Shown in pieces: positions 43,501 to 55,400 of a DNA stretch of 64,000 bases (position 1 is its first letter; each line of letters starts with the position of its first letter). Under the pieces are notes generated by a model. The model was not told the origin of the DNA and did not search any database. It worked only from the letters and a program-made list of their open reading frames with translations. The DNA lies in the NCBI GenBank assembly GCA_016858145.1, contig JAEHOE010000170.1, positions 168,124 to 232,123 on the forward strand, read 5' to 3'. A program made the translations under genes and the position numbers. The DNA is from Edaphochlamys debaryana (Eukaryota; Chlorophyta; Chlorophyceae; Chlamydomonadales).

Positions 43501-46417
43501 CCGTCCACCACTGCGCCTTCCTCGTTGTCGCCGACGGCGGCGGAACGCGCCGACGCGAGGCGCCTCATGCTGCGCATGCTGTGCCGTGCGGTGAAGGAGC
43601 CCGGCGCCGCAGGCGCAGCGTGCTGAGCTGCTGGCGATGGGGCCGCTGCCGCCGTCATGGCGCCAGCACTGGGCATGTCCACGCTGCCCCTGCGGCGGCT
43701 GTGCACGCCGTCCGGACTAACTCCAAAGGTGCCCGGGCCCTGCTCCTTCAGCGCGGGCAGCCGCACCGACCGAGCTCGCCACAGCGCGCGTTGCGCAGTG
43801 AAGGAGCCTGCGGCGGGTCCACTGGCGGCGGCCGCTACCTCACTAGCTTTCTCGACCTCCACGCTCCGGCGGTGCCTGCTCGTGCCCTCGGCATCTGAGG
43901 TAGCGGAGCCCTGGGCCGAGACACCCACCGGCAGCCGGCTGGGGACTCGCGGCGCCGTGAAAGATCTCGATTCGGAGGTGAACCTGGATCCAGGATCCCG
44001 GCGGGCCACGGGGCTGGCGGTAGCTGGAGGCACCTCCACGTCGGGGTCGTCCTCGTCTTCCTGCGCCCCTTCGAGTTCCACGCTGCGCCGCCGGAGCGGG
44101 CGCTGCGGGGCCCTGGGGCTGCTAGTGCCCGGGGCCTCGACGCTCGAGCGCAGGCCCCCCGCCCGCCGCACGAATGAGGCTCCGCCACTGGGGCTCCCGA
44201 ACGGCTGTCGCGGTCCGCTCTTGCAGTCCCCGTCGTCTTCGCCTGCGTCCAGGCTCGAGCGGAGCGCGCCCGCATAGCGCAGGAAAGAGCCGCCGCCGCC
44301 GATGCCCCCGGAGCCCTGATGGCGGGGGCTGCTGCCGCCGTCAGCGGATTCTTCGTGCAACCCCACGTTCTGTGGGCTGGCGAAGCTGCGTGTGGGTTGG
44401 AGCACACGACCCGATGCAGTGCCGATAAAGCCTGGGCGGTTGCTGTGAACACCAGGACTCGTGGCGGCAGCGGTGGTAAAGGACTGTCCGCTCCTGGCCA
44501 AGTCGGGGTTCAGCAGCGGCAGCAGCCCAGCGGGGATAGCAGCGCCCCAGCCGCCGCTGCCGACGCGGCGCAGTGAACGGCTGCCACCAGCGGCGGTGGC
44601 GCCCAACGCAGGGGCCGCCGCCAGCGGTGGAAAGGCAGGGACCCCCGCGAGACCGCGGAAGAAGCCGGTGCCGAGCAGGGGGCCGGGAGGGCCCGCGTGG
44701 AGGCGGAAGGATGCCGCAGTGCTGAGCAGGCCAGCGGGTGCCGCCCCCGCTCCCGGGGGCGATGCGGGGCCGTCGCCATGAGCTGTCTCGGGCGCGGCTA
44801 CTCCGTACCGCACGGCTAGCCTGTGGGCAGAGGGAGGCACAGGAAGCGAACAGTCAGGACTTGGCTTCATTGCGTCCATCACGAGGGCTATCAAAGCGCA
44901 TGTATCTTGAGGCTCCCTGGGGTTGCTAGGAAAAGCTGGTTTGGAGCTACCGTGACCTTGGGTCCTGAACCCAGTTCAGGGACTGCCAACCTACTTGCGC
45001 ATGCTCCGAGCCAGGAGCGCCGCCGCCGCCGCCGCTGTAGCGTCCTCTTCCGGCACCTCGGGCCCAGCGCCTTCGCTGCCGTCCTCCATCAGGCGGTGGA
45101 GGGCCAGGCTGGCGTGGGGGTGACGAAACGAGGCCCCCGCTCGCGGGGCCACCCCAACTCCAATCCCCGCTGCTGCAGCGGGTAGCCTGCCGCTGCCGCC
45201 GCCTGCGCCGCCTGCGGAGCCGCTATGGCGGGACTTGGACATGGCCCACCGCCACCGGGCGACTGCCGCGTTGTTTGCGCCGAAGTCGTCGTCGCGTGCG
45301 GCCGACGGTTCCTCTTCGCCACCAGGCGCCTCGCCAATGCCGTGTTGCGAGGGGTGGGGGAGGCCGCCGAGGGCCTGCTCGACCAGGTCAAGCGTCAGCC
45401 TGTGGAATGGAGGCGCGGGGGCGAAATGCATGGACGAGGATCAACACGTACCAAGAACGCTTGTTGAGCGCAGCGCTCCGCTTTTGGCTGCACATCTAGC
45501 CTAGCCTCTCAGGGCTTGATGCGCTGACGCACTGCAGGCTCATGCTGCTTCTGTCGGCTACCTCATGGGAGGCTTCGCCCAGATTCTAGCATAGCAGCTA
45601 GGCGCGGCTCACCTCTTTAAGGACCTGTGCAGGCTCAGCGCCGCCGCGAGCGCCCTACGAGATTGGCTGGGCCCAAGCGACGGACCCGAGCGGCCGGCGC
45701 CCAGGCCCAGGGGGTCGTCGCCTCCGTCGTCCGTGATGCCGCCGGTGCTTAGGAGGCCTTGGGCAAAGGAACCGGTGCGTAGCATGGAGCCCATCCGCAT
45801 GCCCTGCAGTGTGGTACGGCACGGTACGGCATGGTGCGGCACGCATGAGAGGCGGTGGCCACGGCCAAGAGGAATGCCTAGAGACGATACTTCCTAAGAT
45901 GTGGAGCACTGGGGCGCGATGCGTGCTTGCAAGGGATGACCGAAAGGCCCCTGGCCCTGCCCCCTCCCACCCTACCTTGGTGGACATCGTCCGCGTCAGA
46001 CCCTTCGTAGCCGATCCCACACGCGACTGCGGGGGAGGACGCAGGGGCGCAGGGTGTGAAGCAAACAACAACATGCGGGTGAGCCTCAGGGGTTCGGGTG
46101 CATGGATGGTGCCGGATGGAACGCCGGACGTGTCCGCTCGATCTGTTGCACGGGCCCTTACCCTGCCGCGTCCGCCCGATGAGGTGTCCTTGTTGCTCGG
46201 GCCCCTATCCTACTGCCCGCCCGCCTGCAACCCCTGCCAGCCTCGCCCCCCAACGCTCACCGCGATCCGCCTCAGCAGCGGCTCCGCCCTCCCCCGCGGC
46301 CTCCGCGTGAGGCGCCGCGCCCGCTCCAGCAGGGCCGCGCTGGGGGGGGCCCCGGCCGCCCGCTGCGCCGCGGAACGGAGCAGCAGCGCGAGGTCCTGGG
46401 GGACACCAGGAGCGCCC
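40503..46417 (-). other. Cytosolic tail of the polycystin-like protein
   Basis: After S6 ([11 protein letters not shown]) the exons 46417-46261, 46026-45976, 45803-45613, 45399-44995 and 44820-40503 encode about 1,700 residues. Early parts are basic and helical ([20 protein letters not shown]). The last exon alone encodes 1,438 residues rich in Ala, Gly, Ser, Pro and Arg. A recurring motif, S-F-x-x-R-x-x-x-x-R-S/R-x-S/R, appears in variants such as [29 protein letters not shown] and [19 protein letters not shown]2-type EF-hand and coiled-coil motifs were not found. Confidence 0.7.
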
Positions 46418-49400
46418 CTGGGTGGGGGGGGGGGCGGGAGGAGGGATGAAGGGGTGGGTAAGCATCAGGGTTGTCGGGATAGATCAGGATGGTGAGGATC
46501 AGGTAGGGAGAGCGGGTTTCGCCCTGCCACGCAAGAATCCCTCTGGCCCCGCTCGCTCCCCCGCTCACTCCACTGCCCATGTGGTGACGAAGAAGTGCCA
46601 CGACACCACCACCATGACCATTGTGAAGACGCAGAAGAGCAGGAAGGGGGCCAGGGAGGACAGCAGCGCGGCCAGGAGCTGGGGGGTGGGGGACATGGTA
46701 GGGGTGGGCGTGGGGGAAGGACCACGAGGGGAGCAAAGGAGCTCTTTCGTCCGGTCCGGGCCCCCAATCGCTTCCCGCTCGCCATCACACCTTGTCGGCC
46801 GTACTCGTCTCCAGGTCTTGCGGCAGGGCCTCCTGGGGGGGCGTGGCGAGGCAAGCACCAGTCGGTAGCGCCAGGGTGCCCGAGTGCAAGGTGGTTACAG
46901 GGGCTCTCTACGCTATGATGATGTGGCGGTAAACTAACCCCCTCCCCCTTTGGCTCCCCCCCACCCACACGCACCGCCAGCTCCCCCTGCACCACGCCCA
47001 GCCCCAGCGTAACGTCCAGGAACAGCTTGATGGCTCGGGGCAGGTCGGACAGAGACTCGACTGGAGGAGGGGCGTAGGGGCAGGGGGTTGGGCGGCTGTG
47101 TGAAGCAAGGGATTCCACAGCGGAGGGCTGACATGGGAGCAGCAAGGATCCTTCGAAGGGCTTCAGGATTGCTGGGTTGCTAGAGTGGACGCCCTGTGAT
47201 CTCACCCGATGCGAAGGGTGTTGCAGGGCCGTGCAAGGCAGGCAAGACCACAGACAAGACGACACAGCCCCTGGAAGGCCCCTCGCCCCCCAACCTCCAT
47301 GCGATCCCCCCCCCCTTCTCACCTGACGCCCCGAAGCCAATGTGCCCAGCAAAGCCCATGAGGACCACCATCGCCACCATCACCACAGCGATGTGGAGGA
47401 CCTGGGGGAGAGGCGGTGAGGCGGGGGGGAGCCGTGTTGAAGTGAGTGCTTGCTGTGAGCGTGTCTATCTGGACTGATGCCGCGGGCAGGCCAGGCCTGC
47501 TGGCCCCGTGGGCACCTGGGGACCCGCCCTTCCGCAGGCGGTCGCACCTCCGGGAGTGACAGCAGCAGCGAGCCCGTGATGACGGAGAGCCGCGGCTGGA
47601 AGGAGAGGTGCGCCAGGAAGCGCAGGAAGAGGCACACCAGCACACAGCCCTGGGGGGGAGTGGAAAGGGCGGGGGCAGGGCCGATTGGGACATGCATGAG
47701 TACGTGTATGTGTATGGCACCCTGTAACGCAGTCACGTGCTGTACGCACCTGCACCAGTCCGTACGCCACGTACACGTCGTTCATGGCCTCGGCGTGCTG
47801 CACCATGACACCGACCCCCTGCAACCCACTGGGGTCGGGGGGCAGCCGCCAGCGGCCCGGCTCGCCGGGGCCCGGGTCCGCCCCCTCGGCGCCGCCGCCA
47901 GCGCTGTTTGGGTCATCCTCGGAGGGGCTGCTGGGGGCAACGCCGCCCTCAGCTGGGGCCGGTGGTGGCGACGACGGTGACGAGGGCGGTGGGGTGGAGA
48001 TTGTTGAGGTGGTCAAGGGTGAGGAGGGGCTGGTGACAGTAAGGGGGGGAGGGTCTTGGCGCTTGAGGAGGAGGTAGCGCGCGGGCGCCGTGGCCTGGGC
48101 GTCGTACACCTCAAACCTGCGCGGCCAGGGTGAGGGAGGGGACGAGGAAAATATTCGTGGGATGGGCTTAAGGCAGCAACTCGCCCCTCACCAGGCCTCC
48201 CCATCCGCCCATGCGCAATCAGACCCCCCCGCGCCCGCCCCCCCCCCCGCCCCCCCACCTCTCCCTGAACGCCCCCATGTCCGCCATCCCCAGGCCGTAC
48301 ACCCCCAGCAGCGCCAGGGAGGCCAGCATGAGGCACGACACAGCCACCTGGGGGGTTGCGGGGGGCGGGGGGCGTGCGGAGGGAGGGGTGGAGAGGGGGG
48401 TCGAGGGCGCGAGCGGAGCACAGGGCGTGGGCGTCAGGAGTCACGCCGCCTGGGTCTTCCTGGGCTTCCAACGTGACGGCCCTCGGGGGTCACGTTCGCT
48501 TTCTTGTCTCCGTGTGTGTGCTTCCCGACGCAGTGCGCAGACGGCCCAGTGCGGGCGGCCCCAGTGACCCCGGTCTCCCGGCCGAGACCCCGCCCCAATG
48601 TGCTCCCCCCCTGCCCACCTCGAACGCCACCCATGCGGGGGAGGGCGCGGTGAGGCGCGCGGCGGAGGCCCGGGAGGAGTCCGCCAGCTCGGCAGCGCGC
48701 CACTCGGCCAGCTGGAGTGGGGTGGGGTGGCCAGTGACGGGGGAAGAGAAGCAGGGGTATGGACTGGACCACAGCAGAGGGAGAGTGCAACGGACCAAAG
48801 GGCCGGAGTTGGACGGGCTCATCCGCCCAGCCCATTCCATTCCGACCAGCCAACCCCTCCGCCCCCCCTTCCCCTCGTTGCTCACGTGCGCTGGGAGCCC
48901 CGGGTGCTGCCCCGATGCGGGGTCTGGGCCCTGCGTGGCTCGCCGGTGCTGGCGGAGGCTCTGTGGGGGGGAGAAGGGAGTGGAAGGGAGGCGAAGGGAG
49001 GTGAAGGGAGATGCACGAGGACCCCCAGCCTTCGCCGCTCCCACCTTCACTTCCCAGGGGGAGAAGGGGAGAAGGGGAGTGCGGGAAGGGGCATGAAGGG
49101 GCGGGGTGCGTGGGGCCTGTTGGCGGCCTTTCTTCCCCCACCTCTGACCCCACGCACGCAGGACCCCAAACTCAGCCTCAGCATCCGCCAGCCCCCACCC
49201 CCCCCCCACCTGCGCCACGTCCGCCCCCGCCGTGGCCATGTAGGCCCCCGCCAGCAGGGCCAGGGCCGCACTGGCACCCCAGAACAGGGCGGAGGCGGAG
49301 GAGGGGGGGCCGGCCTGGGGGGTGGGGGGTTGCGGGGGTGCCGGTACGTGTGTCGCGTGGGCGGGCGGGCGCAGGGGGAGCGGGCCGGGCAGGGGTCTGA

Positions 49401-52400
49401 TGGGCATGGGTGTGGGACGCCTAGGGGTGCGTCAGCTGGGGTTGCGGGCACCAGGCGTACCTGCGTGGCCGGCAGCCCCACCACGGTCGCCCTCCCGCGG
49501 ATGAGTCCGTCGCCCGTCCACGTCAGATCCGCCCGCCACAGCGCAAACACCCGCAGCCGGTCGTTGTACGACAGCAGGCGGGCGGAGAGGGTGCGTGTGA
49601 GGGCGGGCGAGAGGTAGGCTCCGTCAGAGAGATAGGTCAGGAGCTGTGGCGGTGGCGGGGGGGGGGGTTCAGGGGAGGGAAACAGGCGTGAAGTTGTGGG
49701 GAAGGAGTTTCAGGGTTGCAGTTCCGAAGGCTCGGCTCCATCCCCCACGCAGTCCCCAGCCCCCTCGCCGGCCTCAACCCACCTGCCCCACGCGGCTCGC
49801 CCCAAGGCGAGGGTCAAACACAAGTGGGTAGCCGTCTGGGAACCCCGGGAGGGGCGCGGGGAAGAACCCAAACGGCACGCCGCCACGGGACAGCTCCGTG
49901 CGTTGGTCCGCAGCGGCGGCCGCCGCCAGCGCCGAACGGTTGACCGTTGCCGTACCCGCCGTACTGTCCGTACGAAGGGCGGCAGTGGTTGCAGCCAAGA
50001 CCTTGCCGTAAACGGCCTTCGTCGAGGTGTTGTAGTACAGGTCTGGATCCAGATCCTTGTTGTACAGTGTCGACTTGGGCGAAAAGGTTGGATCCATGCC
50101 GATACCGCCCAGGTAGCTGGCCGGAATGCCGTACCGAGATCTGGTGCCACACTCAACCGCTAGCCGCGAGAAGTACGACGTACAGATTTTGAGCGCCTCG
50201 CCGGACGTACGGCCCTCGACATCAATGGAAGCCAGGTCCGGCGCGTCCCTTCGGGTCTGGTGGATTAGTAATCCGCCCAGGATGCGGTTGGCCTCGCGCC
50301 CGCCCACGTGGCGGCTGATGTTGCTATACATTGTGCCGTTCGTGTCGTACGGCGGGGCCGAGACGAGGTAGCCCAGGAAGAGCTGTTGGGGAGAGAGAGG
50401 GGAGATGGCAACGTGAGGCCAAGCGTTGACGAGGCGATGGCGCGTGGGGCATGTAACAAAGAGCTAGGGCCAGCAGCTCGCAAGGGAGTCTACAAGTAGC
50501 TCACCTGTAACCGCGAGCGAATTGCAGCAGTGAGCCCAGGGCTGCCGCGCCCAGCGCTGCCGCCAGATCCATCAGCGCTGCCGCCGCTCTTGCCGCCGCC
50601 GGCTCCAACGGCACTGCCTGAGCCGCCGCCGTCGCCGACCCCGGAGGAGACCGAGAGCCGCCGGCGGCTCGCCACCAAAGGCGGCGGCGCCTCCACCGCC
50701 TCCGCCTCTGCCGCCCGTCCCTGCAGCTGTAGCCTGTACGACATGCCCCTACCGGATCCATACCGGCTCTGGAGGCAGGTGCTGTACTGCTCCAGCTCAG
50801 CTGTGTCGTACACGTCAGCAAAGTCGGGGGGTAGGACGGTGAGGTCCGAGGAGGAGAGGGCAGTGGTGAGGGAGGCGAGGGAGGCCTGGAGCAGGTCCCC
50901 GGCGGCGGTGATGACATGAGAGTTATCGTCCTGCGGGGAGGGTGACGGCAGATCGTGGCAAACGGAACGCGGTAACAGGCCCTGTCGCCTGTGCCTTCGC
51001 CCTCTGGGACCAAATCTGTCCAGCAGAGCTCCTACATCACACGCCCCCACGCGTCACGAAACACACACATTTTCCCCCGCCCCTTTCCCCCACCATTGCC
51101 GCCAGCGTTGCGTCCAGCAGGGCCTCCAGCTCGGACGCCTTGGCCCACACCGCTGCCGCCGCGAGGGCCGAGTCGCTGCGGAGGGCCGCCAGCGCAGCCG
51201 CCAGCGAATCATCGGTGGCGTCAAACCTTCGAGAGTTGGAGATGGGGGCAGGCGTAGTATGAGTGGGGCCAACACATAGTAAGAGCGCTTGAGCGTGGAA
51301 CTGCCTACCGTACCGCGCCGCTCCACGGCCAGCCGCGCACCTCACCTCTGCCCGGCCTCGTCCACCGCTCCGCCCGCAGCCGCCAGGGCGCCTGCCAGGG
51401 CGTCCGTGGCCGCCGCCGCGTCGGCCGCCGCCCCCGCCATGGCCGCCAGGACCAGGGCCTCGGGGCGGAGGGGCCTGCTCTCGCACTCCACCACGGCGGG
51501 GGACAGGCGCAACACGCGGACGTCACCTGCTGGGAGCGAGGGCGGGGGCGAGGTTTTATGATGCCGACGAGTCAACATTCACATGGCGGGTTTGCACGTG
51601 TCGGGGCTTTTGGACAGAGGAGAGCGCAGCGTCACCGTGTTCTCGCTTCACGGCTTCAGGTACCCACCAGGCAGCGCCGGCTCCTCTTCAGCGGCACTGG
51701 CTAGATCCAGATCCAGATCCAGATCCAGGGCCCGCACGTGGCCCAGCCCGCACGCCGAGCCATCTGAGAGCGCGGAGGCTTCGGCCGGAGGAGGGCTAGA
51801 GGGTGATGAGTCGGCGAGGGTGCGGCGGCGTGCGCCGGCGCTAATAATCGGTACAGGCAGGCTGGCTGACGTCAGCAGGGCGGCGGCGGCGCCCAGGCGC
51901 TCCGTGGCGCGCTGCAGGAGGGAGCGACTGCGCACCAGCCCCGCCTCCCGCAGCGCCGGTCGGGCGGCCACGCGGGGCCGTGGGCCGCCCCCAGCTGGGG
52001 CCCAGGCATTGCTCATGGCTGTGGCTTGCTTGGGCTTGCCTGTGACGGCCCCCGGTGCGACCTCCGCTTGGAGGCTACGCCGGCGACGGCCGCTGGCGGG
52101 TTGGGGTGGCGGAGAGCCGAGGGACGAGCTGCCGGCAAACGTCACCCTAAAGGAGACCCTCACTGTCACCCCACGTGCGCCCTCGGCTGAGTTGGCAGTC
52201 GTGTTGAGGGAGGCTTCCGTGGTGGTGGTGTTGCTTGCGCCGTTTGCCTGGGAGGTTGCGTTGGCAGGGCCCGGCGGTAGCAGCTCGGCTGCGAGCGTGC
52301 GGACCTCCCGCACCGACTCCGGTGCCACGCTGTAGAGGGGTGCCAGACGGAGGGCCTGGGGCAGGAAAGGGGCGGCAAAGGGAGTACGTTGGGACTGGAG

Positions 52401-55400
52401 GGCAGGGCCAAGGTCGCTGGCTATGCACAGGTCTCCCGTAGCACGTGGGGCCATGACAAGCCGAAGGGACATTACCCACCTGTGCCGCGGCGGCGATGGG
52501 GTCATTCAGCATGGCATCCACAAAGCGGCGTGCGGCCTCGAGGGCTGCCGTGAGGTCGGCGCTTCCATCGCTGCCCCCCGCCGCCGTGTTATTCTCTGCT
52601 ATTGTCTGGTTGGCATCAGGCGCTGTCCCCAGGGCGGCGGGCGCCCCAAAGATCAGCTCCGCGGCCATTGTCACAGCGCCCCGCTCCTCCACCGTTACGG
52701 TGAGGTCGGCGAAGGCGGCGGCGCCCGTGGCTGTGTCTGTGACGGAGTAGCGGAAGACGTAGGCGCGAGGGAGGCAGGCGCCCAGGGTCAGGGCCTGGGC
52801 GGTGCAGCGCTGGCAGCCGCTGGCGGCGGAGGCGGCGCCGCCCTCGTCATCTTCGTAGTCGTACGATGAGTCATCTTCTGTCGTACTGGCGTCTTCATCT
52901 GTCGTAACATCGTTTGTAGAGGCCGAGAGGCAGGGGCTGACGTCTGTAACCGTGATGGCAGAGGAGAGGTCCTCGCCTCCTGCTTCAGCGCTTTGAGCGG
53001 TGGCGGCGCATCCGCCCTTAGCGCCCGCCGCCAAGCTATCGCATGGCTCCAGGCTCATTGGCGCCGGCTCGCCGTACAACAGCATCAGCGTACGGCCAGC
53101 TGCCGTACCATCGGCGGCAGTACTGTTGACTCCCGTACCACCAGCCGAGAAGCCCGGGAGCAGCACCAACCGCGGCGGCGGGGCTCGCGAGCTGTCGGCC
53201 GTCAGCGCCTGGAGCGCTGCGGCGGCTTCGCATGTCATGTTGAGGCACGTGCCGTTGCAAAAAGACGCGCCCTCTCCGCAGCTCGCAATCACGAGCACTC
53301 GCTCAATCGTCGCGTTCTTGCCTCGCGCGTCGAACACAGCGAGCCTGAGCCTGTAGTTGTCGCCTGGTTCGCCGGTTTCTGTGGCGATGCCGCAGTCTGC
53401 AATGGTCTTGACGGTCGGCAGGTGCGCTGCGCAGCCGCTGGCGGCACAGGTGGTCGGGGGGCACAGCACCACCCGGGGGGTGAGGTTGTTGCCGTCGGCG
53501 TCCTCGGCGCCTGCGCCCGCCTGGGGAGAGGCGGCAGGTGGGCGGAAGATGCAGCGGCAGAGAATTGGTAAGCCTCAAGCATCCACAGAAGGCAAGGCGG
53601 AGACAGCACCATCCGACGAGGCCCCTGCCCCCCGCCGCCCCCCCTCACCCCGTGCCCCCGCCCGCACCTCGCAGGGCCGTCCCTGCGTGGGCCACTGGTC
53701 GGGCCCACACCATTCGTACGACACCCCGGGAGGGATGCTGATGGGATCATTCCGATCCGCCCTGGGCAGCAACCACATGGAAGGCGGCGGCGGGTCCACG
53801 GCAGCAGCAGTGGCCGCAGCCCCGGCCGAAGGCCCCTGGGACTGCTGGGTTGGCCCTGATGAAGCAGCGGTGCCCGGCGACCCAGATCCGCTGGTGGTGT
53901 CGGCAGGAGTCTCGACCACGGGGGCAAAATCCGAGGCGCACGCGCCGTCGTCATCGGCGCACGTGCCGTCAGCGCAGGTGCGGCCGGGGCAGACGGCTTC
54001 CACACGCACACTGCGTGCCACGCGGAGCAGGCCGCCCTGGGTGCCGTACGGCAGCGTGTACGTAATGGTGTACATCCGTACGGTGCTGGTGTTGATTGCG
54101 CAGTATGACAGCCCGACTTGCTGCATGGGCTTGGGGCTCTGCATAGGAGGCAGGGCACACAAGGGGCACACTCATCCAGCAGCAAACCAGCATCAGACTT
54201 GCCAAGCTGTTGACGGCTTTGCCATAATACGGATGTTCTAAGCCTTGACGCACATACATCGGTAAAGTGTCGCTCCCAAACAACCACGCCCTTGCGCCTC
54301 ACCCGTATGCCCTCTGCGCACGCCAGGACTCGGCCGTTCAGGTCCCCAAACACCGCGCGGCTGCTGGAGGCCGTAACGCCCGCATCACAGCCGGACGAGT
54401 CCGTACATCCGTACGTGTACGGCGCATACTGAGGCACAGTCACGGCCGCGTTGCCGTTGAGCACAAGCAGCGGCGGCTGTTCGTCTTCAGCTGATGCAAT
54501 GACGCTTGATGACGAATCTGCCGTACTGCCCGAGCTAGGCACCGTGGCGCTGGTACTGCTGCTGCTGCTAGGGGAGGATGTGAAGCCGTCGGCGCTTGAA
54601 GCCAGGCCGCCACTTCCCAGACCGCCGAGGCCAGCGGCGCAGATGCCTTCAACCGAACAGCCCAGGTAGGGACCGCTGGGGTTGTCTGGGTCCGGGCAGG
54701 CGGTTGCGCCGCCGCCGCACTGTACGACCACCAGGCGAACGGCGGTCACGGCGGGCAGGCCCGCCAGATCACGAGCGCTGTACGACAGCCTGTACGGCAA
54801 GTCGGGTCGGGTCGGACGGCTTGTGTCCACTGCGCCGCCAGGGGAGATATCGACCGAGATACGGTCCGTAATGTCCGTGGTTGTTGGCGGTTGGCCTGGG
54901 AAACCGTCCTGCCAGTCCCGGGCGGTTGCGCCAGGGTCCTTGTACATAACGCCCACCGTCACGTATGTGACTAAGCGGATCGGCCCCCCTCGGGAGTTGG
55001 TAGAGCCCGTTGTCGGGTCCTGCGCAGGAGATGGACCGTTTAGCAGTGTTGCGTGCATGGGGCGAGTGCATGGCCTGCAAGTTATGACGACCAACTCTTG
55101 CACACGCATACCTGAAACAGGGAGCTGCTGAGTCCTTCCGATGGGGATCCCATGAGGAGCGTGATCTCAGGCGCAATCGAGTCCGGCGGTCGGACTGCGG
55201 CCACTGGCTCCGCAGCCTTTGGCCCTTGGCCTCCGCCAGAGGCGCCGCCGCCGCCCCCTGCCGTGTCATCCCCAGTTCCTCCCGCCGGTCCGCCGTCGGA
55301 GGCAAAGAGTGACCCCAGGCTGCAAGACCCGTACACACTACACTCCTTGGAGTCCTTGCAACGGAACTGCCCGGAAGCCGCACAGCTGTCGTACACGTGC

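Noticed and set aside
42028..43626. 532-residue plus-strand open frame opposite the polycystin tail
   Set aside because: It is a shadow of the GC-rich minus-strand exon 44820-40503, whose frame is fixed by the upstream channel exons.
47190..47340. Exon-edge duplication in the channel gene
   Set aside because: A stretch near 47200 loosely resembles the exon end at 47323, but the match is too short and gapped to count.
48930..48971. Extra exon coding [13 protein letters not shown] between two channel exons
   Set aside because: An acceptor exists, but phase 0 is kept without it, the sequence is not channel-like, and the flanking exons join well directly.
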